Assembly (NCBI GenBank): GCA_965662545.1
Contig: CBFIHZ010000011.1
Coordinates: 1-64,000 of the forward strand
DNA: 64,000 nucleotides
Direction: 5' to 3'
From: CPC320 sp002684375
Lineage (GTDB): Bacteria; Pseudomonadota; Alphaproteobacteria; Rhodobacterales; Rhodobacteraceae
In this document: piece by piece, positions 8,777 to 17,100 of the stretch
Layout: each line of letters begins with the position of its first letter
How positions within the stretch are numbered: the first letter of the stretch is position 1
Notes under the pieces: model-generated
What the model saw: the letters and a program-made list of their open reading frames with translations, nothing else
What the model was told of the DNA's origin: nothing
Database searches by the model: none
Program-made: the position numbers and the translations under genes

Positions 8777-9580
8777 ATGGAACAAGTAGGACAACGCAAA
8801 ATTGACGGTATGTGGTTAATGGTGGTCGGCATCGCGGTGCTGTTTTTTTTGATCTTGCCAACGCTTATCGTGATTCCGATGTCGTTTTCGGGGGCCTCCT
8901 TTCTAGAGTTCCCACCTACGTCTTTCTCGTTTCGCTGGTACGCGGCCTATTTCGGGTCTCCAGAATGGATGAGCGCAACGCAAACGTCTCTGATTGCGGC
9001 GCTGATGACCACCGCGATTGCTACACCTCTAGGATCACTTTGTGCCTATGGCCTGCATTGTTCCACCCCGCAGATCAGGGCCAGTGCGCAGGCCCTTGTG
9101 ATCATGCCAATTATCGTACCCGTAATTCTAATCGCCGTAGGAGTATTCAGCCTCTATGCCAAGCTGGGGCTGAATTATACACTTACAGGAATTGTCATCG
9201 CTCATACGGCACTGGCGTTGCCCTTCGTGATCGTGACTGTGATGTCGGGCTTACAGAACTATGATTTTGATCAAGAACTAGCTGCGCGCAGTCTGGGTGC
9301 GTCCCGAGCGGTCGCTTTATTGACAATAACTGTACCACAAGTCAAATTCTCGATCCAGACAGGGGCCTTTCTGGCCTTCATCACATCGCTCGATGAAGTT
9401 GTGATTTCGATGCTGGTCTCAGGTGGGGACAATGCTACTATTACCCGCCGCATGTTCAACTCACTGCGAGATCAGCTTGATCCTACAATTGCCGCAATCT
9501 CGACCTGCCTGATTGTTGTGTCGGTTACAGCGCTCATCGGCGTTCAGTTGATTGGCCATAGAAAGAATATCGACAAATGA
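8777..9580 (+). CDS. PotC-like ABC transporter permease
   Basis: This is the second permease of the polyamine-type importer, 267 residues. The ATG at 8777 follows TGAGGAT at 8764-8770 and gives MEQVGQRKIDGMWLMVVGIA. The longer open frame from 8732 overlaps the previous gene and lacks family similarity. The EAA loop reads QELAARSLGASRAVALLTIT, followed by VPQV. It is the last gene of the transporter operon and faces the convergent IclR gene after only 8 bases. Confidence 0.9.
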   Translation: MEQVGQRKIDGMWLMVVGIAVLFFLILPTLIVIPMSFSGASFLEFPPTSFSFRWYAAYFGSPEWMSATQTSLIAALMTTAIATPLGSLCAYGLHCSTPQIRASAQALVIMPIIVPVILIAVGVFSLYAKLGLNYTLTGIVIAHTALALPFVIVTVMSGLQNYDFDQELAARSLGASRAVALLTITVPQVKFSIQTGAFLAFITSLDEVVISMLVSGGDNATITRRMFNSLRDQLDPTIAAISTCLIVVSVTALIGVQLIGHRKNIDK

Positions 9581-9588
9581 TGTATTCT

Positions 9589-10296
9589 TCACACGTCGCC
9601 AATCTCGGCTCGAATCTGGCGTGCAGCATCAAAGACCGCAGCGCGATAGGCGTCGACAGTGGTTTCGTTGAACCGGACGCGCAAGCCCGACAGGCTGACT
9701 GCCCCCAGAAGTTCGTCTTCGAGGCCAAGAACTGGTACCGAAAGGCCAGCGACATCGGGGTCACGTTCCCCAAGACTGAGATAATACCCAGACTTCCGAA
9801 TGTTGTTGGCCTGTTTGCCCTGTCGGATGGAATAGGCATCCAGCACTTGGCCCGAAGATCCAATGCTCAGCGGGATGATCTCGCCCTCTTCTACATGATC
9901 CCGGGCCAGCCTATGCGAATTGACACGGTAGAGACAAACTCCGGAATTGCCACGCTGCACGTAAAAGGATGCGCTTTCTCCGGTTGCATTCACAAGGTTC
10001 GCCAGTACCGGACGCACAATAGGCCCCATGCGCAAGTTTTGGCGAAATACGGATCCCAGACGCCACAAAGAAGGGCCAAGATGGAACAAGCCTTCGGCGT
10101 CGCGCGTTATATGGCCAAATTTCTCAAGAGAAACGCTCAGACGCAGAATCGTTGCTTTATTGACACCACTGCGGTCCGAAACCTGTTTCAAGGACAGGCC
10201 CGTATCTCCGGGAACAAAGATGTCCAGCACCCGCAATGCGCGTTCAACCGCTTCAACACCTCCTGTTGTATCCACCGCTTTGGGATTGTCGGGCAT
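9589..10296 (-). CDS. IclR-family transcriptional regulator
   Basis: This 235-residue regulator has an N-terminal winged helix-turn-helix (GLSLKQVSDRSGVNKATILR, then LSVSLEKFGHI) and an IclR effector-binding domain ending in FNETTVDAYRAAVFDAARQI. I chose the ATG at 10296 (MPDNPKAVDTTGG), which has an AAAGG ribosome site about ten bases upstream; the frame is open to 10362 but that part is the divergent promoter region. It lies between the importer genes and the ureohydrolase operon and probably controls both, with the inverted repeat at 5560-5576 as one likely target. Confidence 0.9.
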   Translation of the reverse strand: MPDNPKAVDTTGGVEAVERALRVLDIFVPGDTGLSLKQVSDRSGVNKATILRLSVSLEKFGHITRDAEGLFHLGPSLWRLGSVFRQNLRMGPIVRPVLANLVNATGESASFYVQRGNSGVCLYRVNSHRLARDHVEEGEIIPLSIGSSGQVLDAYSIRQGKQANNIRKSGYYLSLGERDPDVAGLSVPVLGLEDELLGAVSLSGLRVRFNETTVDAYRAAVFDAARQIRAEIGDV

Positions 10297-10381
10297 ATGC
10301 AGACCTTTCGACGCCTTTGCATAAATTATTATAGCCAAATCAGACGCAATTGGAAGTTGCAATCAAACAAGGTATCTTGTC
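10297..10381. promoter_or_regulatory. Divergent promoter region between IclR gene and operon
   Basis: This 85-base AT-rich spacer separates the minus-strand IclR gene from the plus-strand operon starting at 10382 and must hold both promoters. An imperfect repeat (GCAATTGGAAGTTGC, 10352-10366 region) is the best candidate for a regulator site, but it does not match the 5560 repeat well. An AAGG ribosome site lies nine bases before the ATG at 10382. Confidence 0.4.
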
Positions 10382-11152
10382 ATGAATAACGCTCAGAAAA
10401 GATCGATGATAACCGGGTATGCGGGTCTTCCATTTGGCGATTTCTCCCAAGTTTTAGAAGGCAGTGTCGGAGTTTTGGGTGCTCCAAGCGAAGTCGATAG
10501 TGGGCCGCGTCTCGGAACTTCTTCCGCACCAGATGCGCTACGTAAAATGACACAACAGCTTGGGATCAGCCTGCCTGTAAATGGCTGGGATTTGGGAAAT
10601 TTGGATATGTCGGGCAATTGGTCCGGCGCGTTGGGCCAGTTTGTAAATCAAATGGTGGATCACAGCACTATACCAGTTGTTCTAGGCGGCGCGTCAGATG
10701 TTGCTTTGGCGGTGCTGCAGACCCTGCCTGATTTGCCAGTTGTCGCGGCCATGCCACTGGCGCGGGGTGATGTCGCGGCGCGACCAGAAAACACGATATG
10801 GGTGGGTCTTAATGGTGGGCAACCTGTCAATGTCTGGGATCAGATCCGCCAGCGCAAGATGGTTTGGCGTACCGCCCGTCAGCTTGATGAAGGGCAAGCC
10901 GACATTCTTTGCATGCCCGAGAGCGCTGTTCTCTGGATCGATATGTCTGTCATTGATCTGGGACATGCGGCGGGTGCTGTCGGTCTTAATCCCGCTGGAT
11001 TGAAACCCGAAACGCTGGTTTCCGTAATCGGGGCTATGGCGTGCAGCTGGCAGGCGATTGTAATCACTGGTCTTGCGCCTGCGCGCGACACGCGAGGCAT
11101 GTCCGAATTGACGGCAATTGAAACCCTCAACGCGGCACTGCGCAATGGGTGA
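10382..11152 (+). CDS. Degenerate ureohydrolase-family (arginase-like) protein, paralog 1
   Basis: This 256-residue protein has the arginase/agmatinase fold signature at the start (GVLGAPSEVDSGPRLGTSSA, then PDALRK, where agmatinases have GVPFDxGxxxRPGARxGPxAIR). The metal-binding core is gone: the GGDHS motif is GGASDV, the DAHxD motif is missing, and the SxDxDxxDP motif reads IDMSVIDLG. Only one of the six usual metal ligands seems to remain, so a hydrolase function is unlikely. It begins a translationally coupled series of four paralogs. A structural, regulatory or partner-subunit role for the intact enzyme at 12691-13689 is inferred. Confidence 0.7.
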   Translation: MNNAQKRSMITGYAGLPFGDFSQVLEGSVGVLGAPSEVDSGPRLGTSSAPDALRKMTQQLGISLPVNGWDLGNLDMSGNWSGALGQFVNQMVDHSTIPVVLGGASDVALAVLQTLPDLPVVAAMPLARGDVAARPENTIWVGLNGGQPVNVWDQIRQRKMVWRTARQLDEGQADILCMPESAVLWIDMSVIDLGHAAGAVGLNPAGLKPETLVSVIGAMACSWQAIVITGLAPARDTRGMSELTAIETLNAALRNG

Positions 11153-11819
11153 TTTGGCGCAAATACAATTTGACATGATCCCCAGCTTTCTGGGCGTGCC
11201 TGTTGGTGATTTAGAAGATCTTATGCCCGGCCAGGTCGCGATAGCCGGGTATTTTTGTGACAATCTGGACCGACCTATGGCGGGTCAACGTTATCTCGCA
11301 AGGCAGCTGAGATATGCCTCCCAGCCCGAGACTGTGCTCGCGAAGACAACGGATCTTGGGGATGTGAACGTATTTCCGCTTGAGCCAGACAAGCATTTTT
11401 CCGCAGTTATCTCGCAATGCGAGGCGGTTCTGGAGGTCGGTGCGCGGCTGGTTTTGGTTGGTGGCGATTCCAGCGGCCTTAAGGCGCTTGGCATCGCTGT
11501 GGGTAAGATCACTGGTGAAGATGCTTCCATCGTTCCGGTGACAGGGGGCATCACGGACAATCTGTCCAAAACTCAGCCGATCATTCTGTCAGTGGATTTG
11601 CAGGAGCTTGCGGGTATCTGGATGTCGCAACCGCGTCGCCTGGCTGGGCTGTCGCCTGCACAGATGATTGCGCAAATTGACGCCACCCCCGGCAATGTTG
11701 TAGCCGCGGCCGTTTTTGGGCTTGCCGCGGCGTTAGACAGTTGGGGCAGCACGGAAACCCGTGCGGCATTGACGATCTTAAAGGCGGTTGCCGAGCGCCT
11801 TGAGAAAGGAGCGCACTGA
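11145..11819 (+). CDS. Degenerate ureohydrolase-family protein, paralog 2
   Basis: This 224-residue protein is the most eroded of the four paralogs. The ATG at 11145 overlaps the previous gene by eight bases (ATGGGTGA). The recognisable parts are LVLVGGDSSGLKALGIAVGK, corresponding to the GGDHS segment with His replaced by Ser, and ILSVDLQELAG, corresponding to the SxDxDxxDP strand with the second Asp replaced by Gln. The N-terminal substrate-entry segment and the DAHxD motif are not visible. A catalytic role is unlikely; identity as an arginase-fold relative is supported mainly by these two segments and by its position. It may pair with the neighbouring paralogs. Confidence 0.6.
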   Translation: MGDLAQIQFDMIPSFLGVPVGDLEDLMPGQVAIAGYFCDNLDRPMAGQRYLARQLRYASQPETVLAKTTDLGDVNVFPLEPDKHFSAVISQCEAVLEVGARLVLVGGDSSGLKALGIAVGKITGEDASIVPVTGGITDNLSKTQPIILSVDLQELAGIWMSQPRRLAGLSPAQMIAQIDATPGNVVAAAVFGLAAALDSWGSTETRAALTILKAVAERLEKGAH

Positions 11820-12694
11820 TGCCTTTACGTTCGGCCCCATTGCCGCGCATGGCAGGGCATTTGTCGTTCATGCGCGCCCAGAACAAAGCAATCTGCGATG
11901 TCAGGTCTGGTGACCTGGCGGTGCTGGGCCTGCCGTTTGAGGACACCAGCGCACCCTATGCCGGCCAATCTCTGGCCGCGCGCGCCTTGCGCGAAACTTC
12001 TGTCTATTTTGGCTGGCATGCAAATCCGCAATTCAGCCACCCGGTTGATATCGATGCGCGACAAGACATTCAAACCGACGGTTTGCACGAGCGGTTGTGC
12101 GACCTTGGAGATATTTCGCCAGGGCACGATAAAGCGATTCACGCAGCATTGCGGGCGGCAGCAAGCCAGATCAGCCGCATTGGCGCCTGTGCCGTAATAT
12201 TGGGTGGGTCGGATCACCTGTCTGAAACAGTTCAGTGCGCTCTGCCAAATTGTCAGACAGTGCAACTTGGCGGCACGCCTCGTGATGCGCGTGATTTTCA
12301 TATATCAACTTTGCCGAACGGTTCTGCTAGGCTCTGCCAATCAAATACTGCCACGCAGCTTACCAATTTATCCAAATGGCGCGACGCATCAAGGCCGCTG
12401 TTTGTGCAGTTTGATCTGTCCGTGTTTGAAACTTCGCTCGGCGCCCTTTGTGACTATCCCCGTTTGGGTGGCTGCGATCTTGAAACAGTGGCGCAATGGC
12501 TCAGCGCTCTCGGACAGCACGAGGCCAGCGCCATCATGTTGACCGGTCTTAATCCGAACAGGCCCGGTATGGGCGTGGTGAAGGTTGGCCAACGACTTAT
12601 GGTCACGGCCCTTCTGGCATTTATCTATGCGCGCCTGGGATTTGGGATTGATCATCCGGGTTGCCCAACCTCCAAGGAAAATGTACCAACATGA
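11819..12694 (+). CDS. Degenerate ureohydrolase-family protein, paralog 3
   Basis: This 291-residue protein starts at an ATG overlapping the previous stop (TGATG). The family start is clear: LAVLGLPFEDTSAPYAGQSL followed by AARALRET. The GGDHS segment reads ILGGSDHLS with the motif shifted by one residue, the DAHxD segment is replaced by LGGTPRDARDF, and the last metal strand reads VQFDLSVFE, keeping one Asp. Most metal ligands are therefore missing. The conserved glycine-rich tail segment (LTGLNPNRPGMGVVKVGQR) is retained, as in true ureohydrolases, so the fold is probably intact while the active site is not. Confidence 0.7.
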   Translation: MPLRSAPLPRMAGHLSFMRAQNKAICDVRSGDLAVLGLPFEDTSAPYAGQSLAARALRETSVYFGWHANPQFSHPVDIDARQDIQTDGLHERLCDLGDISPGHDKAIHAALRAAASQISRIGACAVILGGSDHLSETVQCALPNCQTVQLGGTPRDARDFHISTLPNGSARLCQSNTATQLTNLSKWRDASRPLFVQFDLSVFETSLGALCDYPRLGGCDLETVAQWLSALGQHEASAIMLTGLNPNRPGMGVVKVGQRLMVTALLAFIYARLGFGIDHPGCPTSKENVPT

Positions 12695-13689
12695 CTGCAA
12701 CAATTACGACATTCCACCCTCCCCTATCTCAACCGGGATTTCGATTGTTTGATGGACCTTTATGCGATGTGGCCGACGTCAGTGCGGGCCAGATCGGCGT
12801 GGTCGGCATGCCGAGCGATTGGACACATTCCAGCCGTCTGGGCACAAGGTTCGGCCCCGAAGCATTGCGCAAAGCGACAACTCTTATGCAATCCATGCGC
12901 CCGCAGGGGGTTAGCTTTGATCCTGACACGCGCCGCCGTAGCGCGCCTGCGAAGGGTTGGTTGGTCGATTGCGGGGACGCGGAGGTTACGGCGCAAGACG
13001 TTGATGCAACGACACAGGCCATTGCCGCGATGACCGAAGGATTGACTATCGCAGGCGCGATCCCACTGGCACTGGGCGGAGATCATTATAATAGTTTCCC
13101 GGCCTGTCTGGGGTATTCCCGCGGGCTGGTTAAACGCGCGCCTGACAAGCGCTTTGGATATATCCAGATCGACGGCCATTTGGATTTCTCCGACCGATTG
13201 GGCGCATGGGGCAGCCACAACCATGCGACCAATGCCCGCCGGATTTCTGAACTGCCCAACATTGATGTGTCAAATATGGTCTGGGTCGGCATCGCAGGTT
13301 GGGTCGATGGTGGCGATCTGGCCCTGATTGAAAAACAGGGTGGTCGGATATTTTCAGCCTCTGACGTACACAATATGGGTGCGGCAGAGGTTATGCGCCA
13401 AGCCCTTGCGCATGCCATGCAGGGTTGTGACGAGCTTTATCTGTCGATTGACATTGATGCAATGGACGCCGGTTACCTTCCTGGTACAGGTTCCATCGTA
13501 CATAGCGGCATCACACCTCGTCAGTATTATGATATGCTCGACGGGTTATCTGAGGCTCCCTTGGGCGGGTTGGATATTGTCGAGGTCTCACCGCCACTTG
13601 ATCCGTCAGAGCGCACAGAATTTCTGGCGGCGGAAATGCTGTTCCGAATCCTGCGCCGCTTCCGCACTCGGCCGGTGACAGAACAATGA
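12691..13689 (+). CDS. Ureohydrolase (agmatinase/arginase family) with intact metal site
   Basis: This 332-residue enzyme should hydrolyse a guanidino or related C-N bond using a binuclear Mn or Ni centre. All six ligands are present: the His of GGDHYNS, DGHLD in FGYIQIDGHLDF, and both Asp residues of SIDIDAMD, followed by PGTGS. The late conserved glutamate segment reads DIVEVSPPLDPSERTEF. The start (ATG 12691, MTATITTFHPP) overlaps the previous stop as ATGA and has an AAGGAAA ribosome site. It is the only catalytically competent member of the four tandem paralogs. Substrate is not readable from sequence; agmatine, guanidinobutyrate and similar compounds are candidates. Confidence 0.85.
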   Translation: MTATITTFHPPLSQPGFRLFDGPLCDVADVSAGQIGVVGMPSDWTHSSRLGTRFGPEALRKATTLMQSMRPQGVSFDPDTRRRSAPAKGWLVDCGDAEVTAQDVDATTQAIAAMTEGLTIAGAIPLALGGDHYNSFPACLGYSRGLVKRAPDKRFGYIQIDGHLDFSDRLGAWGSHNHATNARRISELPNIDVSNMVWVGIAGWVDGGDLALIEKQGGRIFSASDVHNMGAAEVMRQALAHAMQGCDELYLSIDIDAMDAGYLPGTGSIVHSGITPRQYYDMLDGLSEAPLGGLDIVEVSPPLDPSERTEFLAAEMLFRILRRFRTRPVTEQ

Positions 13690-14378
13690 TCGAATATATC
13701 GGAATTCGTCAGATGGGTGGACTATCACATGCAGGACAGATTCTCGCGCCGGCAACCCGGCCTTGGATCACGGATCTTGCAGCGCTTTGCCCTTACAAGG
13801 GTCTGCAACCCGGTAACATTCCGGAATTTGAGCGTGATCCGGATTGGGACAACTGGTCCTTTACAGATAGCCCCGAAGGCTCCTCTGAGCGTTTGAACTG
13901 GCATGTGTTTCAGCGGGAAGGCATCCGGTACATGGTAGCAGACCGGATGCTGATGACCCGCGTCAGCTGGCAGGATCTGAATGATGTCGGGTATGTCTAT
14001 GGCAACGACGTCTGCATTGATGGCAGGCTGTTTCGCTGCCGGTTGATGACCGGCGGTGATACGTCCCATGATGACCCCTATCAAGGGGCGACCCAGCCCA
14101 ATGAATGGGATACTTTGGTAGGCGGAGCCGCGCTGAATGCACTCAAGCCTGAGGTGTCGGATCATGCTAGTCCGCTAAGTCCGGATCATCTGAAATCGCC
14201 TCATAACAGTTTGTGGAATTGGTTTGGGGCGGTTAGCTGGACGGCCGAACCCGTCGCCAGCCGCGCTGACGGGCGGGTGTGCCGCGGTTATCATGGTCCC
14301 ACATATTTCTACGTCAATACCGTGGACCACCGGCATGAGGATATCGGGTGGCGACCGATTTTGGAGGAAGAGCTATGA
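13686..14378 (+). CDS. Uncharacterised 230-residue protein in the ureohydrolase operon
   Basis: I do not recognise this family. The protein is soluble-looking, without signal peptide or membrane helix, and rich in Trp, Asp and His (for example DPDWDNWSF, NSLWNWFGAVSW and YFYVNTVDHRHEDIGWRPIL). Its ATG overlaps the ureohydrolase stop (ATGA) and its own stop overlaps the aldehyde dehydrogenase start, so it is made together with the pathway enzymes. Several conserved-looking Asp/His residues (GGDTSHDDPY) could bind metal, but I cannot assign a reaction. Possible roles are an isomerising or hydrolytic step, or a structural partner of the ureohydrolases. Confidence 0.75.
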   Translation: MIEYIGIRQMGGLSHAGQILAPATRPWITDLAALCPYKGLQPGNIPEFERDPDWDNWSFTDSPEGSSERLNWHVFQREGIRYMVADRMLMTRVSWQDLNDVGYVYGNDVCIDGRLFRCRLMTGGDTSHDDPYQGATQPNEWDTLVGGAALNALKPEVSDHASPLSPDHLKSPHNSLWNWFGAVSWTAEPVASRADGRVCRGYHGPTYFYVNTVDHRHEDIGWRPILEEEL

Positions 14379-15820
14379 CTGTCCAACCGTTTCCCAACTA
14401 TATCGCTGGAACCTGGGTTGCAGGCTGCGATAGCGCGCCCAATATCAACCCATCGGATCTCAACGATACAATCGGCCATTACGCGATGGCCTCTGCCATC
14501 GACACCTTTCAAGCCATCGAAGCTGCCAGCAATGCGGTCAAAAGCTGGTCCCGTTCGACCTCGCTGGTCCGCGCCGAGGCTCTGGACAAAATCGGCACGG
14601 AAATCGTTGCCCGGAAGGACGAGCTGGGTGACATGCTGGCCCGCGAAGAAGGCAAAACTTTGCGCGAAGCGACAGCAGAGGCCCATCGAGCCGGAAGTCT
14701 ATTCAAGTATTTTGCCCAGGATGCCTTTCGCGAAACTGTCTCCGGGTTCCGATCGATCCGAGATAATGTCGAACTTGAAGTCCGGCGCGAACCCATCGGT
14801 GTCGTCGGCGTCATTACTCCATGGAACTTCCCGCTTGCGATTCCAGCCTGGAAAATTGCGCCCGCGCTGGCCTATGGCAATACGGTCGTGTTCAAGCCCG
14901 CAGAGCTGGTGCCGGGCTCTGCTTGGATGCTGTCGGACATCATTTCGCGCGCCGGCTTGCCTGAAGGTGTTTTCAATCTGGTGATGGGGCACGGCCGCGA
15001 TGTTGGTCAAGCGATTGTGGATCATCCGGATGTGGCAGGGGTAAGTTTTACCGGATCAACCGCAGTTGGCAGAAAGATCGGGGCGGCCCTGTTCCAGCGC
15101 GGTGCACGTATGCAACTGGAAATGGGTGGCAAAAATCCCTTGATCGTTCTTGACGATGCCGACCTAGACCTCGCTGTTGAGTGCGCCGTTCAGGGGGCCT
15201 ATTTCTCGACTGGACAGCGATGCACAGCATCTTCACGCCTTATCGTAACGCGGGGCATCCACGATGCGTTCATCGACGCCATGACCAATCGTTTGTCAGA
15301 CCTGAAGGTTGGCGATGCGCGCGATCTGCAGACCCAGATGGGTCCAGTTGTCAGCGCCGAGCAACTTGATATCGACAAAACCTATATCGAGATCGGCCGA
15401 TCTGAAGGCGCTGAGCTGATCCATGGCGGAATGCGCCCTGAGAACATGCCAAACGGGTACTACTTAGCGCCGACACTGTTCGCGAGTTCATCGAATGAAA
15501 TGCGAATTAACCGGGAGGAAATCTTTGGCCCGATCGCCTCAGTTCAATGTGTTGGCAGCTATGACGAAGCGCTCCACATTGCAAATGACACGGACTACGG
15601 GCTTTCGGGCGGTATCATCACGACAGATATTAATCGACAACGGCATTTTAGAGATCACGCTCAGGTGGGTATGGTTCAGATCAACCTGCCAACGGCGGGC
15701 ATGGATTTCCACGCGCCATTCACTGGTAAGAAGGGGTCTTCCTATGGCCCACCGGAGAAAGGTGGATATGCGCGTGAATTTTTCACTGCAGCTAAGGTTG
15801 TGCACGAGGGCCGCGGATGA
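14375..15820 (+). CDS. NAD(P)-dependent aldehyde dehydrogenase, 2-oxoglutarate-semialdehyde type
   Basis: This 481-residue aldehyde dehydrogenase oxidises a semialdehyde to the acid. The catalytic Cys is in GQRCTASSRLIV, the general-base Glu in LEMGGKNPLIVLDDADLD, and the cofactor segment in GVITPWNFPLAIPAWKIAPA. The C-terminal stretch NLPTAGMDFHAPFTGKKGSS followed by YGPPEKG is typical of the 2,5-dioxovalerate (2-oxoglutarate semialdehyde) dehydrogenase group. The ATG at 14375 overlaps the previous stop (ATGA). In this operon it likely acts on the carbon chain left after nitrogen removal. The exact substrate is uncertain because these enzymes also take succinic and glutaric semialdehydes. 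Confidence 0.85.
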   Translation: MTVQPFPNYIAGTWVAGCDSAPNINPSDLNDTIGHYAMASAIDTFQAIEAASNAVKSWSRSTSLVRAEALDKIGTEIVARKDELGDMLAREEGKTLREATAEAHRAGSLFKYFAQDAFRETVSGFRSIRDNVELEVRREPIGVVGVITPWNFPLAIPAWKIAPALAYGNTVVFKPAELVPGSAWMLSDIISRAGLPEGVFNLVMGHGRDVGQAIVDHPDVAGVSFTGSTAVGRKIGAALFQRGARMQLEMGGKNPLIVLDDADLDLAVECAVQGAYFSTGQRCTASSRLIVTRGIHDAFIDAMTNRLSDLKVGDARDLQTQMGPVVSAEQLDIDKTYIEIGRSEGAELIHGGMRPENMPNGYYLAPTLFASSSNEMRINREEIFGPIASVQCVGSYDEALHIANDTDYGLSGGIITTDINRQRHFRDHAQVGMVQINLPTAGMDFHAPFTGKKGSSYGPPEKGGYAREFFTAAKVVHEGRG

Positions 15821-17013
15821 TGCCGGATGCACCGCTTAAAGGCATTCGCATTCTTGACCTGACCAATGTGCTGGCCGGTCCGTTCTGCTGCCATCAACTG
15901 GCCCATATGGGGGCCGACGTGATCAAAATTGAAACCCCAGGTACAGGGGATCTTGCACGCCAGCTTGGCGCTGACCCCGCCCGTAATGCTGATCTTATGG
16001 GTGTTTCTTTTCTGGCGCAAAACCCGGGCAAGCGATCCATCACTTTGAACCTTAAATCGACCTCTGGAAAACGCATTCTTAAAGAGTTGGTGCAAAAGGC
16101 CGATGCTTTGGTTGAAAATTTCCGTCCGGGTGTGATGGCACGCCTTAACCTTGACTATGATACGCTCCGTCAGGAAAATCCTCGCCTTGTTTATTGTGCA
16201 ATTTCTGGATTTGGCCAAGATGGTCCGCTGTCGAAACTGCCCGCTTATGACCAGATCGTGCAGGGGATGAGTGGCGTGATGTCGATCACCGGCGATGCCG
16301 ACACTGCACCCTACCGGGTAGGCTACCCTATGGCCGACACCATCGGGGGGATGACGGCTGCCTTTGCCGTTGCCGCCGCCCTCGCGAATAAGGCAGAGGA
16401 TCGCGGTACCTTTATTGACGTCTCAATGCTGGAAGCCGTCATTGCGACCATGGGCTGGGTGGTATCGAACCATCTGATCGCTGGACAGGCACCTACCCCT
16501 AACGGCAATGATAATTTTACCGCCAGCCCGTCTGGCACATTTAGAACCGTCGATGGCGTAATGAATATCGCCGCCAACAAACAGGACCAGTTCGAGGCTC
16601 TTTGCGAGATCATCGGCAACCCGGGTCTGGTGCAGGATCCACGCTTTGCCGACCGAAAAAACCGACTGGCCAATAGATCCGCCTTGACCGCTGAACTGGA
16701 GAGGGCCTTTGCAACCGCCTCCACCTTAGATTGGGTCGAAAAACTGACTGCGCGGGGCGTTCCTGCAGGCCCTGTCTGGTCGGTGCCCGAGGCGCTAACA
16801 CATCCACAGCTTGCGGATCGGGGCCTGCTGCAAACCCACCGCATTGGCCCGGAGGATGTGCAACTTGTCGGGATCGGTGCCAAGCTTGACGGCAGGGCTC
16901 TTGGAGTCGATCTTCCGCCTCCCGCATTGGGCGCACATACAATCGATATCCTGATGGAACTTGGTTATAATGATGCCCAGATATCGGACTTAAAAAAGGA
17001 AGGTGCGATATGA
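15817..17013 (+). CDS. CaiB/BaiF (class III) CoA-transferase, first copy
   Basis: This 398-residue family III CoA-transferase moves CoA from an acyl-CoA donor to a carboxylic acid. The N-terminal segment (GIRILDLTNVLAGPFCCHQL) and the CoA-contact region (LNLKSTSGKRILKELV, then VENFRPGVMARL) are typical. The probable catalytic Asp lies in YPMADTIGGM. The start overlaps the aldehyde dehydrogenase stop (ATGATG), so the acid made by that enzyme is its likely acceptor. It shares the same family with 18048-19259, and two different CoA-transferases in one operon suggest two activation steps or two subunits. Confidence 0.88.
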   Translation: MMPDAPLKGIRILDLTNVLAGPFCCHQLAHMGADVIKIETPGTGDLARQLGADPARNADLMGVSFLAQNPGKRSITLNLKSTSGKRILKELVQKADALVENFRPGVMARLNLDYDTLRQENPRLVYCAISGFGQDGPLSKLPAYDQIVQGMSGVMSITGDADTAPYRVGYPMADTIGGMTAAFAVAAALANKAEDRGTFIDVSMLEAVIATMGWVVSNHLIAGQAPTPNGNDNFTASPSGTFRTVDGVMNIAANKQDQFEALCEIIGNPGLVQDPRFADRKNRLANRSALTAELERAFATASTLDWVEKLTARGVPAGPVWSVPEALTHPQLADRGLLQTHRIGPEDVQLVGIGAKLDGRALGVDLPPPALGAHTIDILMELGYNDAQISDLKKEGAI

Positions 17014-17100
17014 TGAATCTGTCAGGATGCAAAGAGGCCAAAGTTTCCACTCGCCAGAAATTAAGCCTGCCAAGAAGAATTTACAGAGAAGGGATCCGCT

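Noticed and set aside
9577..10389. 270-codon plus-strand frame opposite the IclR gene
   Set aside because: It is the antisense shadow of the IclR gene, which has a clear helix-turn-helix and family C-terminus.
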